A DNA stretch of 64,000 nt from Deltaproteobacteria bacterium (GTDB lineage: Bacteria > Lernaellota > Lernaellaia > JACKCT01): the NCBI GenBank assembly GCA_027493875.1, contig JAOSJX010000028.1, positions 186,001 to 250,000 of the forward strand, written 5' to 3'. Positions 42,063 to 51,270 of this stretch are shown here, piece after piece. Within the stretch, counting starts at the first letter, position 1. Every line of letters starts with the position of its first letter. A model generated the notes under the pieces. That model worked only from the letters and a program-made list of their open reading frames with translations. It had not been told where the DNA came from and did not search any database. A program made the position numbers and the translations under genes.

Positions 42063-43273
42063 TCATTCCAATAAATCACGCCATCGCGGATCGCCGTCGA
42101 CCAGATATCCAATCCATTGAAAAAGCGACGTGCCGTCCAATTGATAATCCGGTCCCGGTTCGAGAAAAAAATCCTTGCCGGGGAAGACGTCGCACCACTC
42201 CAGTTCGTAACTGGTGTGCGTCGTCGTGTCGATAAAAAAGCGGTTGAACCGGTCCGGGTGGAGTTGTTTGATTTCGTCGGTCACCGACATGATTTCCGAT
42301 CGGAAAGCCTCCCGCTCCATGCCGAGGAACAGGCCGGAGATGAACGCGTCGTAATAGGAGGTGAACATACCGATCCGCACTCGCGGATCGTAGCGCAGGT
42401 ACGTGTCGTAAACGGACGTAAGCACCGTATCGGTGCAAAGGACGCAGTCCTCGGGAATCGACAAATTCCATGCCTGTTTGATGGTTTGGAAAGTCGTCGG
42501 GTCGTCGGGATTCCAAAACCCGGTCCCGGAATCGTTGAAGATGTAGGTGTCGGAATCCATGTACTGCGACTTGGCGACGAGCCACCCATAATAGGTGCCG
42601 TAACCGCCCGCGCTGGACCCGGCGACCAAAACCTTGTCGGGATGCGGAAAAAGCCTTTGCTCAGCGCGACGGCGGCGACGAGGTGCCGAATCCCCTGATG
42701 GTACCGTGTCTTGCCGTCGTATTCGACCACGTTGTCCCCACTGTGCAGACTGCAATCGCAATAGGGCACATAGACGAAATTCCAATCCCGCACCGGATTG
42801 TTCGCGTGCCGGGTTTTGATCCCGATGTCGAAGGTGGTATCGAGCTGGACGCAAAAACCTTGACCGGGCCAGGCGGCGCCGCCGCCCTCCAAAAAGATCA
42901 TGACGTTGTTCGAGGTGCCCGGTGATACGGCGACATTGGCCTCGCCCCCATTAAAACAACGCATATCCTCGGGATCGAAAAAATAACGCGTGTAGCCGTT
43001 GGCGGCCGGCTTTTCCCTGACCGGCTCGATATCAATATATTGGAGAAATCCCATCCGCTCGATCAGATCCTCGAGGGCGGAGGACTGCGCGGAATCGTCG
43101 TCGTCATCCGCATCGTTGTCGTCGTCCGAAGGACCGTCGTCGTCGATCGTATCGTCGTCCACGGGATCGGAATCGTCGTCGTCGCCGCCGCGTCCGGCGC
43201 ACGCGAGCGAGATCGACAAGCACAGCGTCGCCAGGAGAATAAGGAACGTGGTGGGCGTTCTGGAGGACGTCAT
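42063..43273 (-). CDS. Pectin-acetylesterase-family serine hydrolase lipoprotein with Asp-rich linker, one frameshift
   Basis: Lipoprotein: signal plus lipobox (LSISLA-C), then about 40 residues nearly all Asp, then a hydrolase domain of the pectin acetylesterase type, with FLEGGGAAWPG (oxyanion), YVPYCDCSLHSGDN and the nucleophile elbow VAGSSAGGYGTYYG. A His near the C-terminus is expected in the family but I could not place it safely. One missing base near 42652 breaks the frame. ATG 43273 is chosen because it directly gives the signal peptide. It probably removes acyl groups from polysaccharides outside the cell. Confidence 0.8.
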
Positions 43274-43395
43274 CACGATGGCCCTTTTCGCCTCACCGCC
43301 GCGCGCCGCTCGCCCGGCGGATACCGACAACCGAAAGCACAACCTTCATTGCACTATTCGCGACGCGAAACAACAGAGAACCGCGATTCGCACCA

Positions 43396-43431
43396 AAGAA
43401 AAAGGCACCCACGGAAAACGCCGTAGGTGCC
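43396..43431 (-). terminator. Orphan tRNA-Lys terminator, left of the element
   Basis: On the minus strand the hairpin GGCACCTACGG / CCGTGGGTGCC is followed by a T-rich tail. It is homologous to the terminator beside the full tRNA-Lys gene (50582-50619), with paired base changes. It probably was the original terminator of the tRNA gene before integration. Confidence 0.8.
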
Positions 43432-43433
43432 TT

Positions 43434-43489
43434 ATTTTATTGGTAGGCCTGGAGGGATTCGAACCCCCGACCAAGGGATTAAGAGTCCC
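43434..43489. repeat. attL: displaced 3' half of tRNA-Lys
   Basis: 56 bp identical to 50622-50677. It covers the tRNA 3' half from the anticodon stem to CCA plus seven bases downstream. Identity ends sharply at 43490, where the rest of the tRNA is missing, so this copy is not a functional tRNA. Confidence 0.93.
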
Positions 43490-43594
43490 ATTATTTGACT
43501 CTCACGGACTACGACAAGTTGCGATAACTACTCACAAAACCCTTGACTAGAAGGCATTTCCGAATATCATCATTTTCGATGGTTTTCGACACAC

Positions 43595-43620
43595 CGTGGT
43601 TGCTCATTGGTTGCTCAAAG
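43595..43620. repeat. Left copy of the 26-bp terminal repeat, possible integrase arm site
   Basis: CGTGGTTGCTCATTGGTTGC and the following TCAAAG match 50561-50586 with two mismatches and in the same orientation. Each copy contains the octamer TGGTTGCT twice, 11 bases apart, as is usual for arm-type recombinase sites. Confidence 0.6.
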
Positions 43621-43645
43621 TCCGGGCGCCGATATAAGGAATTCG

Positions 43646-44038
43646 ATGATGCTCACGAAAAAAGAAGCAAAACGTGTTCTTGACCGGCACTTTGACCTCT
43701 CGCTTCGTTTAGATTCCGCGTTCCGAGAAAAAAGGTTCGACGAGATGGTGCGGTTGTGTCGTGAGCAAATCGCACTTTCCGTGAAAGCGGCGGAAGCGTT
43801 CCGCGAAGAAGACCGTGAAATCGGATGTGCCGACGCTCCCCTACCTAGTCACATGGGCTTTCGAAGACTATGCGTGTTTCTTGAAAAACAGGGAGAATAT
43901 CAAGAGGTCATCGCTCTGTGCGAAAGGGCAATGCGCGAAGGGTGGGCTGGCGACGAAACCCGCCGAATTGAGAGGTGTGAGAAGAAACTCGCGACTGCCA
44001 ACGAGACTCAAAATGAAGCTCACGAAAGCGGCGGTTGA
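43646..44038 (+). CDS. Hypothetical protein of the integrated element, TPR-like
   Basis: 130-residue charged protein beginning MMLTKKEAKRVLDRHFDL. Two helical repeats (FDEMVRLCREQIALSVKAAE and GEYQEVIALCERAMREG) look like TPR units. AAGGAATT precedes the ATG. The end overlaps the recombinase start by 26 bases. Not recognised beyond this. Confidence 0.6.
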   Translation: MMLTKKEAKRVLDRHFDLSLRLDSAFREKRFDEMVRLCREQIALSVKAAEAFREEDREIGCADAPLPSHMGFRRLCVFLEKQGEYQEVIALCERAMREGWAGDETRRIERCEKKLATANETQNEAHESGG

Positions 44039-44718
44039 AAGAGCGAAATACCGGAGCGAGAACAACGCGGCGCAGTACCATTGGGACAATGCGCTTCCCG
44101 GTTTTGGTTTGCGTGTGTACCCCACCGGGCGCAAGACATTCGTTTTCGCGTACCGGAACGGTCACGGCCGCAAACGCTTCCTTTCCCTTGGTCACTTTCC
44201 GTCGCTCACGTGCCACGAGGCGCGAGAGATGGCGAAGCGGCGCACCGCGGACGTGTTAAACGGCCGCGATCCCCAAGACGAACGCGAACGTCGGCGCCAA
44301 GGCGAAACGATCGGCTCCCTCGTGAAAACCTTCCTAGATCGGCACTCCAAACCGCACAAGCGCACGTGGGAAAAGGACCAACGGCAATTTAACCAGCATG
44401 TTCTACCCGCGTGGAAAAATCGCAAAGTCGAATCCATCACGCGCGCGGACGTGGCGGCGCTACACCGCAATATTGCCAAGGCCAAAGCCAAGCCGCGTCG
44501 ATTTAAGGGGAAAATTGTTGAACGGGAAGGAAAGCCCGTAATGAAGCCCGCAAAAGGAATGCCCCATCGAAGCCAATCGGACGCTCGCACTCGTGCGCAA
44601 GATGTTCAACATGGCGCAAGTTTGGGGTTTCGTCCCGGACGGATTTATCAATCCTGCAACGCGCATTCCGATGTTCGAGGAAACCAAGCGCGACCGCTGG
44701 TTATTGATATCTGCATAA
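44013..44718 (+). pseudogene. Tyrosine recombinase (phage-type integrase), truncated by an insertion sequence
   Basis: The N-terminal arm-binding DUF4102-like domain (LPGFGLRVYPTGRKTFVFAY, then KRFLSLGHFPSLTCHEARE) and the core-binding SAM-like domain (HVLPAWKNRKVESITRADV, NRTLALVRKMFNMAQVWGF) are present, with one extra C near 44558. The catalytic domain with the R-H-R-Y residues is missing: the reading frame runs into the IS630 end at 44704 and stops at 44716. Sequence right of the insertion does not encode the lost domain, so DNA was also deleted. Confidence 0.88.
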
Positions 44719-45806
44719 GTAACGCAATAGCGAGGTCAAAAAGAGAGAGCTGGGCTTCGTGGACGCACCGGCGGAGGCGACGTTGGGAGAGCGCGGTTTG
44801 CGTGATACGGTGCGTGAGGTCGCCGAGCAGGTCGTGAACGTCGTCGGGCCGGCTCGTTGGCTGGGTCGGATTTCACGACGGACCAAACGTGCTCGACCGG
44901 ATTGAGGTCCGGCGCGTAGGGCGGGAAGGCTTCCAGGTGAAGCCGCGTGGTCCGGGCGAGAAGGTCCTTGACGGGACGGGAACGATGAAAGGCGACGTTA
45001 TCCCAAAGAACGATGATAGGCCCGGGAAGGTGCCTCAGCAGTTGCCGGAGGAACTCGGCCGCGGCCTCGCCGTTGATGTTGTCCGTCGAGAAATCGAAAT
45101 ACAGCCCGCAACGCAGGCGCTTCGGGCTGACGGAGAGGCCCGCGATGACGGAAATCCGCTCATGACGGTAGCGGTGCGTCAGGACCGGCGTTTGCCCTTT
45201 GGGCGCCCAGGTCTTGCGGACGGGCGGGATGAGGCAGAAGCCGGATTCGTCAATGAAGACGAGGTGGGCGCCCAGATCTTCGGCGTTTTTTTACCCTCGG
45301 CCATTCCTCGCGCGTCCAGCGTTCGATCGCGGCGTTGTCGCGTTCCTTGGCGCGGCGGTCGGGCTTCTGGTGCGACCAGCCCAGCGAGGCCATGAGGCGG
45401 CCGATATGATCCCGGTGGTAGGACACGCCGAAGCGCTTTTCGATCAGGTCGGCGATGCGCTGCGTGGTCCACAGGTCCGTGGGGTAGCCGTGCTTCATCG
45501 CGCCCTTCAGGAGCATCGTGGTCAGTCGCGACCGTTGCTTCTCCGTGAGTTTGCGCGGGCGGCCCGAAGCGCGCTTGACTTCAAAGACACTTTCGCCCTC
45601 CACCGCGCGTTGATCGCGCCAACGAAGCACCGAACTGGGATCGCAGCGGACGAGGCGGGCGGTTTCGTGCAGGTTGTGCCCTTCGTCGAGAAAGGCCAGC
45701 GCTTTGCGGCGTCGATCCGAAAGCCATTTCGCGGAACCGGCAGGACGCATGGAACACCTCCAACGAAGAGGGCTCCATTATATTGTATTACTTATACAGA
45801 TGTCAA
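44704..45806. mobile_element. IS630-family insertion sequence, 1103 bp
   Basis: Ends are imperfect inverted repeats (TTGATATCTGCATAAGTAAC at 44704 against TTGACATCTGTATAAGTAAT on the other strand at 45806). TA dinucleotides lie at both flanks (44702-44703, 45807-45808), the target-site duplication typical of IS630/Tc1 elements. One transposase gene fills the element on the minus strand. Confidence 0.9.
44736..45750 (-). CDS. IS630-family transposase, two frameshifts
   Basis: DDE transposase. The N-terminal helix-turn-helix is ARLVRCDPSSVLRWRDQR with a winged region (SGRPRKLTEKQR, GYPTDLWTTQRIADLIEKRF). After an indel near 45292 the catalytic part follows: LVFIDESGF (first Asp), IIVLWDNVAFHRS (second Asp) and PPYAPDLNPVEHVW (Glu). 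A second extra base near 44850 leads to the end RRLRRCVHEAQLSLF. All three catalytic acids are present, so the enzyme could be active if the indels are sequence errors. Confidence 0.9.
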
Positions 45807-46342
45807 TAAGAAAACGACGCCCGATAAGTGTTGCGGATAAGCGAGCGCTGGACGATTGCGAACTTCTTGTTGACCACGTCCGATTGGTTCTAGCTAAATT
45901 TTATGACGATATGGACCACGAATATGCGACACCATCAATTACGACCTTACGCGATGATGCAACGAGTATTAACAAAACGGCGCGAAAGCTTATCAACGCA
46001 CTAAGCAAGAAGGATTACGCTCTATGGGAGTTAGCAGAGGAAAAAGTTTATGGGCTTCTCAAAGCACTTACTGAAATAGACAAGACCACGATGGATTTCA
46101 TTCGTTCTATTCCGCCGTCCCGCGCCCGCAGCGGACGCCCGCGTAAGCAGGCTCCATTCACGGCGGTATTTTCGCTCGCCTGTATTTTCCGCGATTTCGG
46201 AGGCGAGCGATTGTCTCCTTACGAAGAAAAAAGAGAGACCTTTATCGACAGAGCATTTCAATGTGTTTCTAGTATCGAAACAGTCCCCGATGACGTGATT
46301 CGCAAAGCCGTCCGCGAGTTGCGCAAGCGATCAGCCCGATAA
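45800..46342 (+). CDS. Hypothetical protein with its start codon inside the IS end
   Basis: 180-residue protein I do not recognise, mostly helical (DDCELLVDHVRLVLAKFYDD, KTARKLINALSKKDYALWEL). The ATG at 45800 lies in the terminal repeat of the insertion sequence, so the first residues (MSI) come from the IS. If the IS and one TA are removed, its frame joins the recombinase frame without a stop. The original N-terminus is therefore probably lost. AT-richer than the chromosome. Confidence 0.5.
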   Translation: MSIRKRRPISVADKRALDDCELLVDHVRLVLAKFYDDMDHEYATPSITTLRDDATSINKTARKLINALSKKDYALWELAEEKVYGLLKALTEIDKTTMDFIRSIPPSRARSGRPRKQAPFTAVFSLACIFRDFGGERLSPYEEKRETFIDRAFQCVSSIETVPDDVIRKAVRELRKRSAR

Positions 46343-46441
46343 GTATCCGCTACTGGGGAAAACTCACGTAAAATTCTAAGTTTACCCCTGCAAAAAATGC
46401 GTTGGCTCATCGTAGAACCTCGAAAAAGGAGGTTCACTACG

Positions 46442-46678
46442 ATGCACGAGCAACTTTTACGTGAGGACGCCGCGGCCGACAGGCTCGGAATGACGACGCG
46501 CGCGTTGCAGGCATGGCGCGTCAATGGACGCGGCCCCCGTTTCATCCGCATTTCTGCACGAGCCGTGCGCTACGACCCACGCGACCTGGACGATTGGATC
46601 GAAGCGCGGCGCGTGCGTTCCACGTCGGACCCGACGCCCGCGGAGCGAGAGGCTGCGCGCGATGACGACACCCGTTGA
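46442..46678 (+). CDS. AlpA/MerR-like helix-turn-helix regulator
   Basis: 78-residue protein with a winged HTH of the excisionase/AlpA type: LREDAAADRLGMTTRALQAW followed by NGRGPRFIRISARAVRYDPR and LDDWIEARR. Such proteins direct excision or transcription of integrated elements. AAAGGAGG lies before the ATG. It overlaps the start of the primase-helicase gene, so they are co-transcribed. Confidence 0.88.
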   Translation: MHEQLLREDAAADRLGMTTRALQAWRVNGRGPRFIRISARAVRYDPRDLDDWIEARRVRSTSDPTPAEREAARDDDTR

Positions 46679-48976
46679 ACGCTTCATCGAAGCGTTGGAC
46701 CGTAACGGCAACCACCCGCGAAAGAGCGGACAAGGCTGGACAGCGCGTTGTCCGGCGCATGACGATCACCACGCATCCCTTTCCTTCACCACGGGGGGCA
46801 ATGACGGTCGCGTGCTCGCCACGTGTTTCGCGGGGTGTGAAATAGAAGATGTTGTTTCGGCGGTGGGCTTGACCACCCGCGATCTTTTCCCGGCGAACGA
46901 TAAACGCCATGCACGCCCGAAGCACTCGCAACGCGACAGGGCGCGAAAAGTTAAGGCGCGAAAAACCGAAGCGAGCGGCGTTATCACCCTTGAAACCCTT
47001 GCGCGAGATAAGGGTTTGCCAGTCGATTTTCTACGTTCACTGGGAATCCGCGATCTCACCAATGGCGGCGTTGAAATCCCCTACCACAACGCGGATGGTT
47101 CGATTTTTCGCAAACGCATCCGCACGGCGTTGCGCGCGAAAGACGGCTCGTGTTGGGGCAACGGGAAAGGAACGTGTCCCTACGGTCTGGATCGCCTCTC
47201 CGATGCGCAAGAAGCGGGATATTATTTATTTGTTGAAGGCGAGTCGGACGTCTGGACGCTTTTGCATTATGGCTTTCCCGCCCTTGGATTCCCCGGAGCC
47301 ACGTCGGTTGGCGCGACGTTACGCGCTGAGCACCTTAACGGCGTTTCCCGCGTATTCGTTTTTCGAGAATCGGACAAAGGGGGTGCCGCCTTTGTAGCAG
47401 GCGTCGCGCGAAAATTGGCCGAGTTAGGTTGGCAGGGCGAAGCGCGGGTTATTTCGTTCGACGATGCCAAAGATCCCAACGAAGCGCACCTTGCCGATCC
47501 CGATGGTTTCCCGGCGAAGCTCCGCGCTGCGATGGAACGAGCCGAACCGTTGCGGGTGCCCGACCACGACGCGATAGGCGAACCACCGCGCCATTCGCTC
47601 ACCACGGACACAGCAAACGCCGAGCGTTTCGCCCACGACCACGGCGCTGACATTCGATGGTGTGACGTGTTTGGCGGATGGCTTGTATGGGACGGTATTC
47701 GATGGGCACGTGATTGGACGCGGCGTGTGGAAGCTCTCGTAAAGGAATCAGTGCGCGCAATCTATCGCGAAGCCGCGGAGCATTCCGACGAAGATTTCCG
47801 CAAACGGCTCGCGAAACACGCTGCGGCTTCGGAAGGTGCGCAACGCCGAGATGCACTATTGAAACTCGCACGCTCCGAGCGGGGATTCCCGTGACACCGG
47901 ATGCTTTTGACAAAGATCCGTGGTTGTTCAATGTCCTTAACGGGACCATTGATCTCCGCTCCGGTGACATTCGACCCCACCGTCGCGAAGATATGTTGAC
48001 GCGGCTTGCGCCCGTCACATTTGATGCGAGCGCAACGTGTCCATTGTGGGAGCGTTTCCTTGCTGAAGTGCTGCCGGATTCCGAAATTCGGGAATTTCTG
48101 AGACGTGCCGTTGGTTACTCGCTGACGGGTATCACGCGAGAGCAAGTGTTCTTTTTTTTGTTATGGCACAGGCGAGAACGGCAAGAGCACTTTCGTCAAC
48201 ACGATAATTGCGATTCTTGGCAAGGCTGACGACGGTTACGCACAAATGGGTGCGCCTGCCCTATTAGAAGCTAAACGGGGCGAACGTCACCCCACGGAGC
48301 TTGCAGATTTGCGGGGGGCACGTTTCGTGGCAACGACGGAAATTGACAATGGTGCGCGTTTGGACGAGCCACGCACTAAGTTGCTCACGGGTGGCGAACT
48401 TGTGAAGGCTCGCGTCATGCGAGGGGACTTTTTCAATTTACGCCTACGGCCAAATTGTGGCTCTCGTCGAACCATCGGCCGGAGATACGAGGAACCGACC
48501 ACGCAATGTGGCGTAGGATTCTGCTTATTCCGTTCCTGGTTCGCGTTGACACGCCGGACAAAACGCTGCCGGAAAAACTCTGTGCGGAGTATCCGGGCAT
48601 ACTCGCGTGGGCAATACGCGGTTGCCTTGAATGGCAAAGGAGAGGATTAAACCCGCCCGCGGCCGTCTGCGACGCCACAAAAGAATATCGCGACGATTCC
48701 GATCCTCTCGCCTCGTTTATTTTGACGTGTTGCCGCACTGGTAAGGGCGAGCGAACAGACGGAAACGAACTTTGGCTTGCGTGGTCAAGTTGGGCAAAAA
48801 ATAACGACGAAGATCCAAGGCATCGGCGTTGGTTCTACGACAAACTACGAGAGCGCGACGGCATATCGGATCGCAGAGGAGCGAAAAACCGAAAAATTGT
48901 TGACGGAATCGCCCTTCTCTCCTGTCTTCAGGGCACGGGTTACGTAGGTGACGAAGGTGACGCACTTTCGGGTTAA
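46662..48976 (+). CDS. Phage/plasmid-type primase-helicase (CHC2 primase, TOPRIM, D5/P4 helicase), three frameshifts
   Basis: Replication protein of about 770 residues. A CHC2-type zinc finger (WTARCPAHDDHHASLSF, then LATCFAGCE) and a TOPRIM-like primase (YLFVEGESDVWTLLHYGF, VFVFRESDKGG) are followed by a D5 N-type region and a superfamily 3 helicase with Walker A YGTGENGKSTFVNTI, FVATTEIDNGARLDE and LWLSSNHRPEIRGTD. Frames break near 47886, 48166 and 48434. It starts inside the end of the AlpA-like gene. It implies the element could replicate, at least as an excised circle. Confidence 0.9.
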
Positions 48977-49075
48977 CTTTTATAATGCGTCTCACGTAGT
49001 GGCTATACGGGAAACTCATCACCTCCGTCACCTTCATCACCCGTGCGGGTTGCCTATCGTAAACGGAGGTACGAC

Positions 49076-49282
49076 ATGAAACTAACCGACAAAGAGAAAG
49101 CCGCGATTGTCGCGGCCGAAAAGGAAATTGAAGCGAAACGGCAAGAGGCTGCCGAGCGAATCGACTGGTATATCCGGCTGCGCGCCATACGGCGCTTTCG
49201 TGAGTTGGAAGCCTCTCTTGAGAAATGGAGAATGGGAGAAGGAAAGTCAGGCACGTCGAATCCGGGTGCGGAGAAAGAATAA
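49076..49282 (+). CDS. Small charged protein of the integrated element
   Basis: 68 residues, highly helical and charged (KEKAAIVAAEKEIEAKRQEA), preceded by a good GGAGG 7 bases before the ATG. No recognised family. It lies just before the next gene (4-base gap), so it is likely co-transcribed. Confidence 0.6.
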   Translation: MKLTDKEKAAIVAAEKEIEAKRQEAAERIDWYIRLRAIRRFRELEASLEKWRMGEGKSGTSNPGAEKE

Positions 49283-49286
49283 GGCG

Positions 49287-49886
49287 ATGAACACTAATGA
49301 CCTCGCGCCGCGCGGCGGACCCAAGACGGATGAAGGAAAAAATATTTCGCGCATGAACGCGACGAAGTACGGCTACGCTGCGGAATCGGTGTTGTTGCCG
49401 GATGAAGACGCCGAAGTTTTTAAGGAGCTATCCGACAAGGTATTTGAAGACTTGGCGCCCGTTGGTGCGGTCGAAGAATCGCTAACCTCTCACGTCGTTT
49501 TGCTTCTATGGCGTCTTCAGCGTCACGCGCGAATCGAGCCAGCGATCGCCGCGGCGGAGCGGTATGGAGCCGACGCGCGCGATGCGAGGAACGAAGCCGC
49601 GCGGTACGTAGAGCACGAGAATCCGCCCAACATGGCGCTCATAGACAGATTGCTGAGCACGGTACGGATAACGAACCCGGCCGCGCACGCCGCGGCAATG
49701 AAGCGCGTCCGCGAAGCCAACGCCGCAGCTGCTTCGTTCGTAACGGACTATTCCCGTGCGTTTTGCGCGGACACGACGGGAGCCTTAGACAAGCTCCATC
49801 GCTACGAACGCGCCGCGGAGCGAAGCCTAATTCAAATGCTGGCGCTGCTGAATTCTCTCCAAAGGCGGCGGGAGTCGGTTAAATAG
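49287..49886 (+). CDS. Hypothetical protein with GP-x-T-x-EGK motif
   Basis: 199 residues. The N-terminal GGPKTDEGKNISRMNATKYG is a motif found at the start of many small mobile-element proteins of unknown role. The rest is helical and Ala/Arg-rich (LLLWRLQRHARIEPAIAAAE). Possibly DNA-binding; function unknown. Confidence 0.65.
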   Translation: MNTNDLAPRGGPKTDEGKNISRMNATKYGYAAESVLLPDEDAEVFKELSDKVFEDLAPVGAVEESLTSHVVLLLWRLQRHARIEPAIAAAERYGADARDARNEAARYVEHENPPNMALIDRLLSTVRITNPAAHAAAMKRVREANAAAASFVTDYSRAFCADTTGALDKLHRYERAAERSLIQMLALLNSLQRRRESVK

Positions 49887-50262
49887 TTGGGAAAACGAGT
49901 CTCGCGAAAAAAGGTTCGTTCCGAAAAAAGTTTTTCTCCCGGTTCCGGGAAAGGGTGCCACGCCTGTAATCCGCGCACGCGGCATCAAATTTCTGTGGAA
50001 ATAGGCCGAAAAATTACCTTTTGGAATTCAGGGAAAGCACCACAAAAAACACTCCGAAAATCGGAGTCCAAAACTGACACTTTTGGCCGATCTGTTCAAT
50101 TTTAGGGCGAAAATCGCCCATTTTCATTACTTTTTGAAACTCGATCTGGCTAGTAGATTTGACATAATCAACGTTATGACAATTTGTTCATAAGACGTCT
50201 TGTTGACAAGATAGGCTCGCGAGGCTACCGTCTGAAAAAGACGCCACGAAAGGACGGGAGCC
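49887..50262. other. 376-bp AT-rich intergenic region of the element
   Basis: No gene seen. Base composition is much lower in GC than the chromosome. TTGACA at 50158 and TTGACA near 50203 are candidate -35 boxes for the gene at 50263, but no good -10 at normal spacing is clear. This region could hold an origin of replication for the adjacent primase-helicase, but I see no clear iterons. Confidence 0.4.
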
Positions 50263-50481
50263 ATGGCCGAAACGAAGGAAAAAGACGCACGGGATCGCCG
50301 CGAATTTGTGCCAGTGACGGTTTACCTTCGCCCGGAGCAAGCGACGGCGCTTCAAGCAATCGCGCTACTGACAGGCTCTACAGGAGAAGGCAAAGGCCGC
50401 CGCGGCAAGGGGAATCTATCCGAGTTGTTCCGCCAAATCGTGCAAGATCGAATCGACGCTTTTCCTGAAAAAAGAGGCTGA
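50263..50481 (+). CDS. Small ribbon-helix-helix-like protein
   Basis: 72 residues. The pattern FVPVTVYLRPEQATALQAIA (strand plus helix) followed by GNLSELFRQIVQDRID (second helix) matches CopG/Arc-type ribbon-helix-helix DNA-binding proteins. GAAAGGACGGGAGCC precedes the ATG. It may control copy number or transcription of the element. Confidence 0.6.
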   Translation: MAETKEKDARDRREFVPVTVYLRPEQATALQAIALLTGSTGEGKGRRGKGNLSELFRQIVQDRIDAFPEKRG

Positions 50482-50560
50482 AAGACGCTATGCGTCTTCT
50501 CGGAATGGACACGTAGGAAAGACCGCCGCGGGTAGCGATTGTCGCGCGTTTTTTTGACCG

Positions 50561-50586
50561 CGTGGTTGCTTAGTGGTTGCTCAAAG
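50561..50586. repeat. Right copy of the 26-bp terminal repeat
   Basis: Matches 43595-43620 with two mismatches in the same orientation and carries TGGTTGCT twice. It lies 35 bases inside attR. Confidence 0.6.
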
Positions 50587-50619
50587 AAAAAGGCACTTAC
50601 GGAAAACACCGTAAATGCC
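50582..50619 (-). terminator. Rho-independent terminator of tRNA-Lys
   Basis: Reading the minus strand, the tRNA is followed by hairpin GGCATTTACGG / CCGTAAGTGCC and TTTTTCTTTG. Compared with the orphan left copy, paired bases differ on both arms and keep the stem intact. Confidence 0.85.
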
Positions 50620-50621
50620 TG

Positions 50622-50677
50622 ATTTTATTGGTAGGCCTGGAGGGATTCGAACCCCCGACCAAGGGATTAAGAGTCCC
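50622..50677. repeat. attR: 3' half of the functional tRNA-Lys
   Basis: 56 bp identical to 43434-43489. Here it continues into the 5' half of tRNA-Lys, so the gene is rebuilt after integration, with the 3' half and terminator contributed by the element. Confidence 0.93.
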
Positions 50678-50704
50678 CTGCTCTACCAGCTGAGCTACAG
50701 GCCC
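50629..50704 (-). tRNA. tRNA-Lys(CTT)
   Basis: 76-nt cloverleaf with CCA encoded: acceptor GGGCCTG with CAGGCCT, D arm AGCTCAGCTGGTAGAGC, anticodon loop ACTCTTAAT (anticodon CTT), and T arm GGGGGTTCGAATCCCTC. It is the integration site of the 43.4-50.7 kb element. Confidence 0.96.
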
Positions 50705-50794
50705 GCGACGGGGCGCATTATAGGAACGGCCCTTGGGGTGTCAAGAAAGAGAGAGCGGTTTTCGCCGCATTAAAAAACGTTCGTTCAAGCGATC

Positions 50795-51176
50795 CTACGG
50801 ACATTCCGGGTTCGAGAATTCCTCAAAAAACTCCGCGACGCACGACTCGCATTGAACGAGATCCTCCACCGCCGTGCAGGCGAAATAAAACGTCTCGCAA
50901 CTTGCGTCGTCCGCCTGTTGCCACGCCCAACCGGTGCAGCACGTCGTCTCGGTAAACGTTTCGGCGCCTTCAACGGGCGCGCCGTCCGGTCCGTAGCGCG
51001 CCGGATCACCCGCGAAAAAAACAGCCGGAGCCGGCGTCGACCTCGTCGCGCGGCGTCTGGTCGTCATCGTCCGCCACGGTGCCGCTGTCCGATTCCTCGT
51101 CGACCGGATCATTCGACACGCACGCCGCGGCGACCGCAAGCAAAACGAGCACAACGGCGATTCGCATGGCGCTCAT
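50795..51176 (-). CDS. Small Cys-rich lipoprotein, one frameshift
   Basis: Lipoprotein of about 126 residues. The signal ends in lipobox VAAA-C, followed by an acidic linker (VDEESDSGTVADDDDQ) and a mature domain with about nine cysteines (GSGCFFAGD, TTCCTGWAW, ASCETFYFACTA, QCESCVAEFF). One extra T in the run at about 51012-51018 breaks the frame. The function is unknown; disulfide bonding in the periplasm or outer surface is likely. Confidence 0.7.
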
Positions 51177-51270
51177 CATAGCGACGAGCCCGGCCGTCGA
51201 CAACGGCATCGCCTTGCATCGACGCGCCGATCTTTTAGGATGACCGGCGGAGTCGTGGCGGAGGAAGAAA

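Larger units (their letters stand above)
43274..43645. other. 372-bp intergenic region holding the left element boundary
   Basis: No gene. It contains, from left to right, the start region of the esterase gene, an orphan tRNA-Lys terminator hairpin, the 3' half of tRNA-Lys, and a 26-bp repeat also found at the right end of the element. Details are given under those features. Confidence 0.7.
43434..50677. mobile_element. Integrated genetic element in tRNA-Lys(CTT), about 7.2 kb, with defective integrase
   Basis: The element is bounded by identical 56-bp direct repeats (43434-43489 and 50622-50677) that are the 3' half of tRNA-Lys plus downstream sequence, the classic attachment layout of tyrosine recombinases. 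Inside are a truncated recombinase, an IS630-family insertion, an AlpA-like regulator, a primase-helicase of the phage/plasmid type, several small proteins and a ribbon-helix-helix-like protein. No capsid, tail, packaging or conjugation gene is seen. A satellite-like or plasmid-derived element fits best. With the recombinase cut off it is probably immobile unless helped in trans. Confidence 0.9.

Noticed and set aside
43441-43489. Second tRNA-Lys gene
   Set aside because: Only the 3' half is present; the acceptor 5' strand and D arm are absent, so it is the displaced attachment-site copy.
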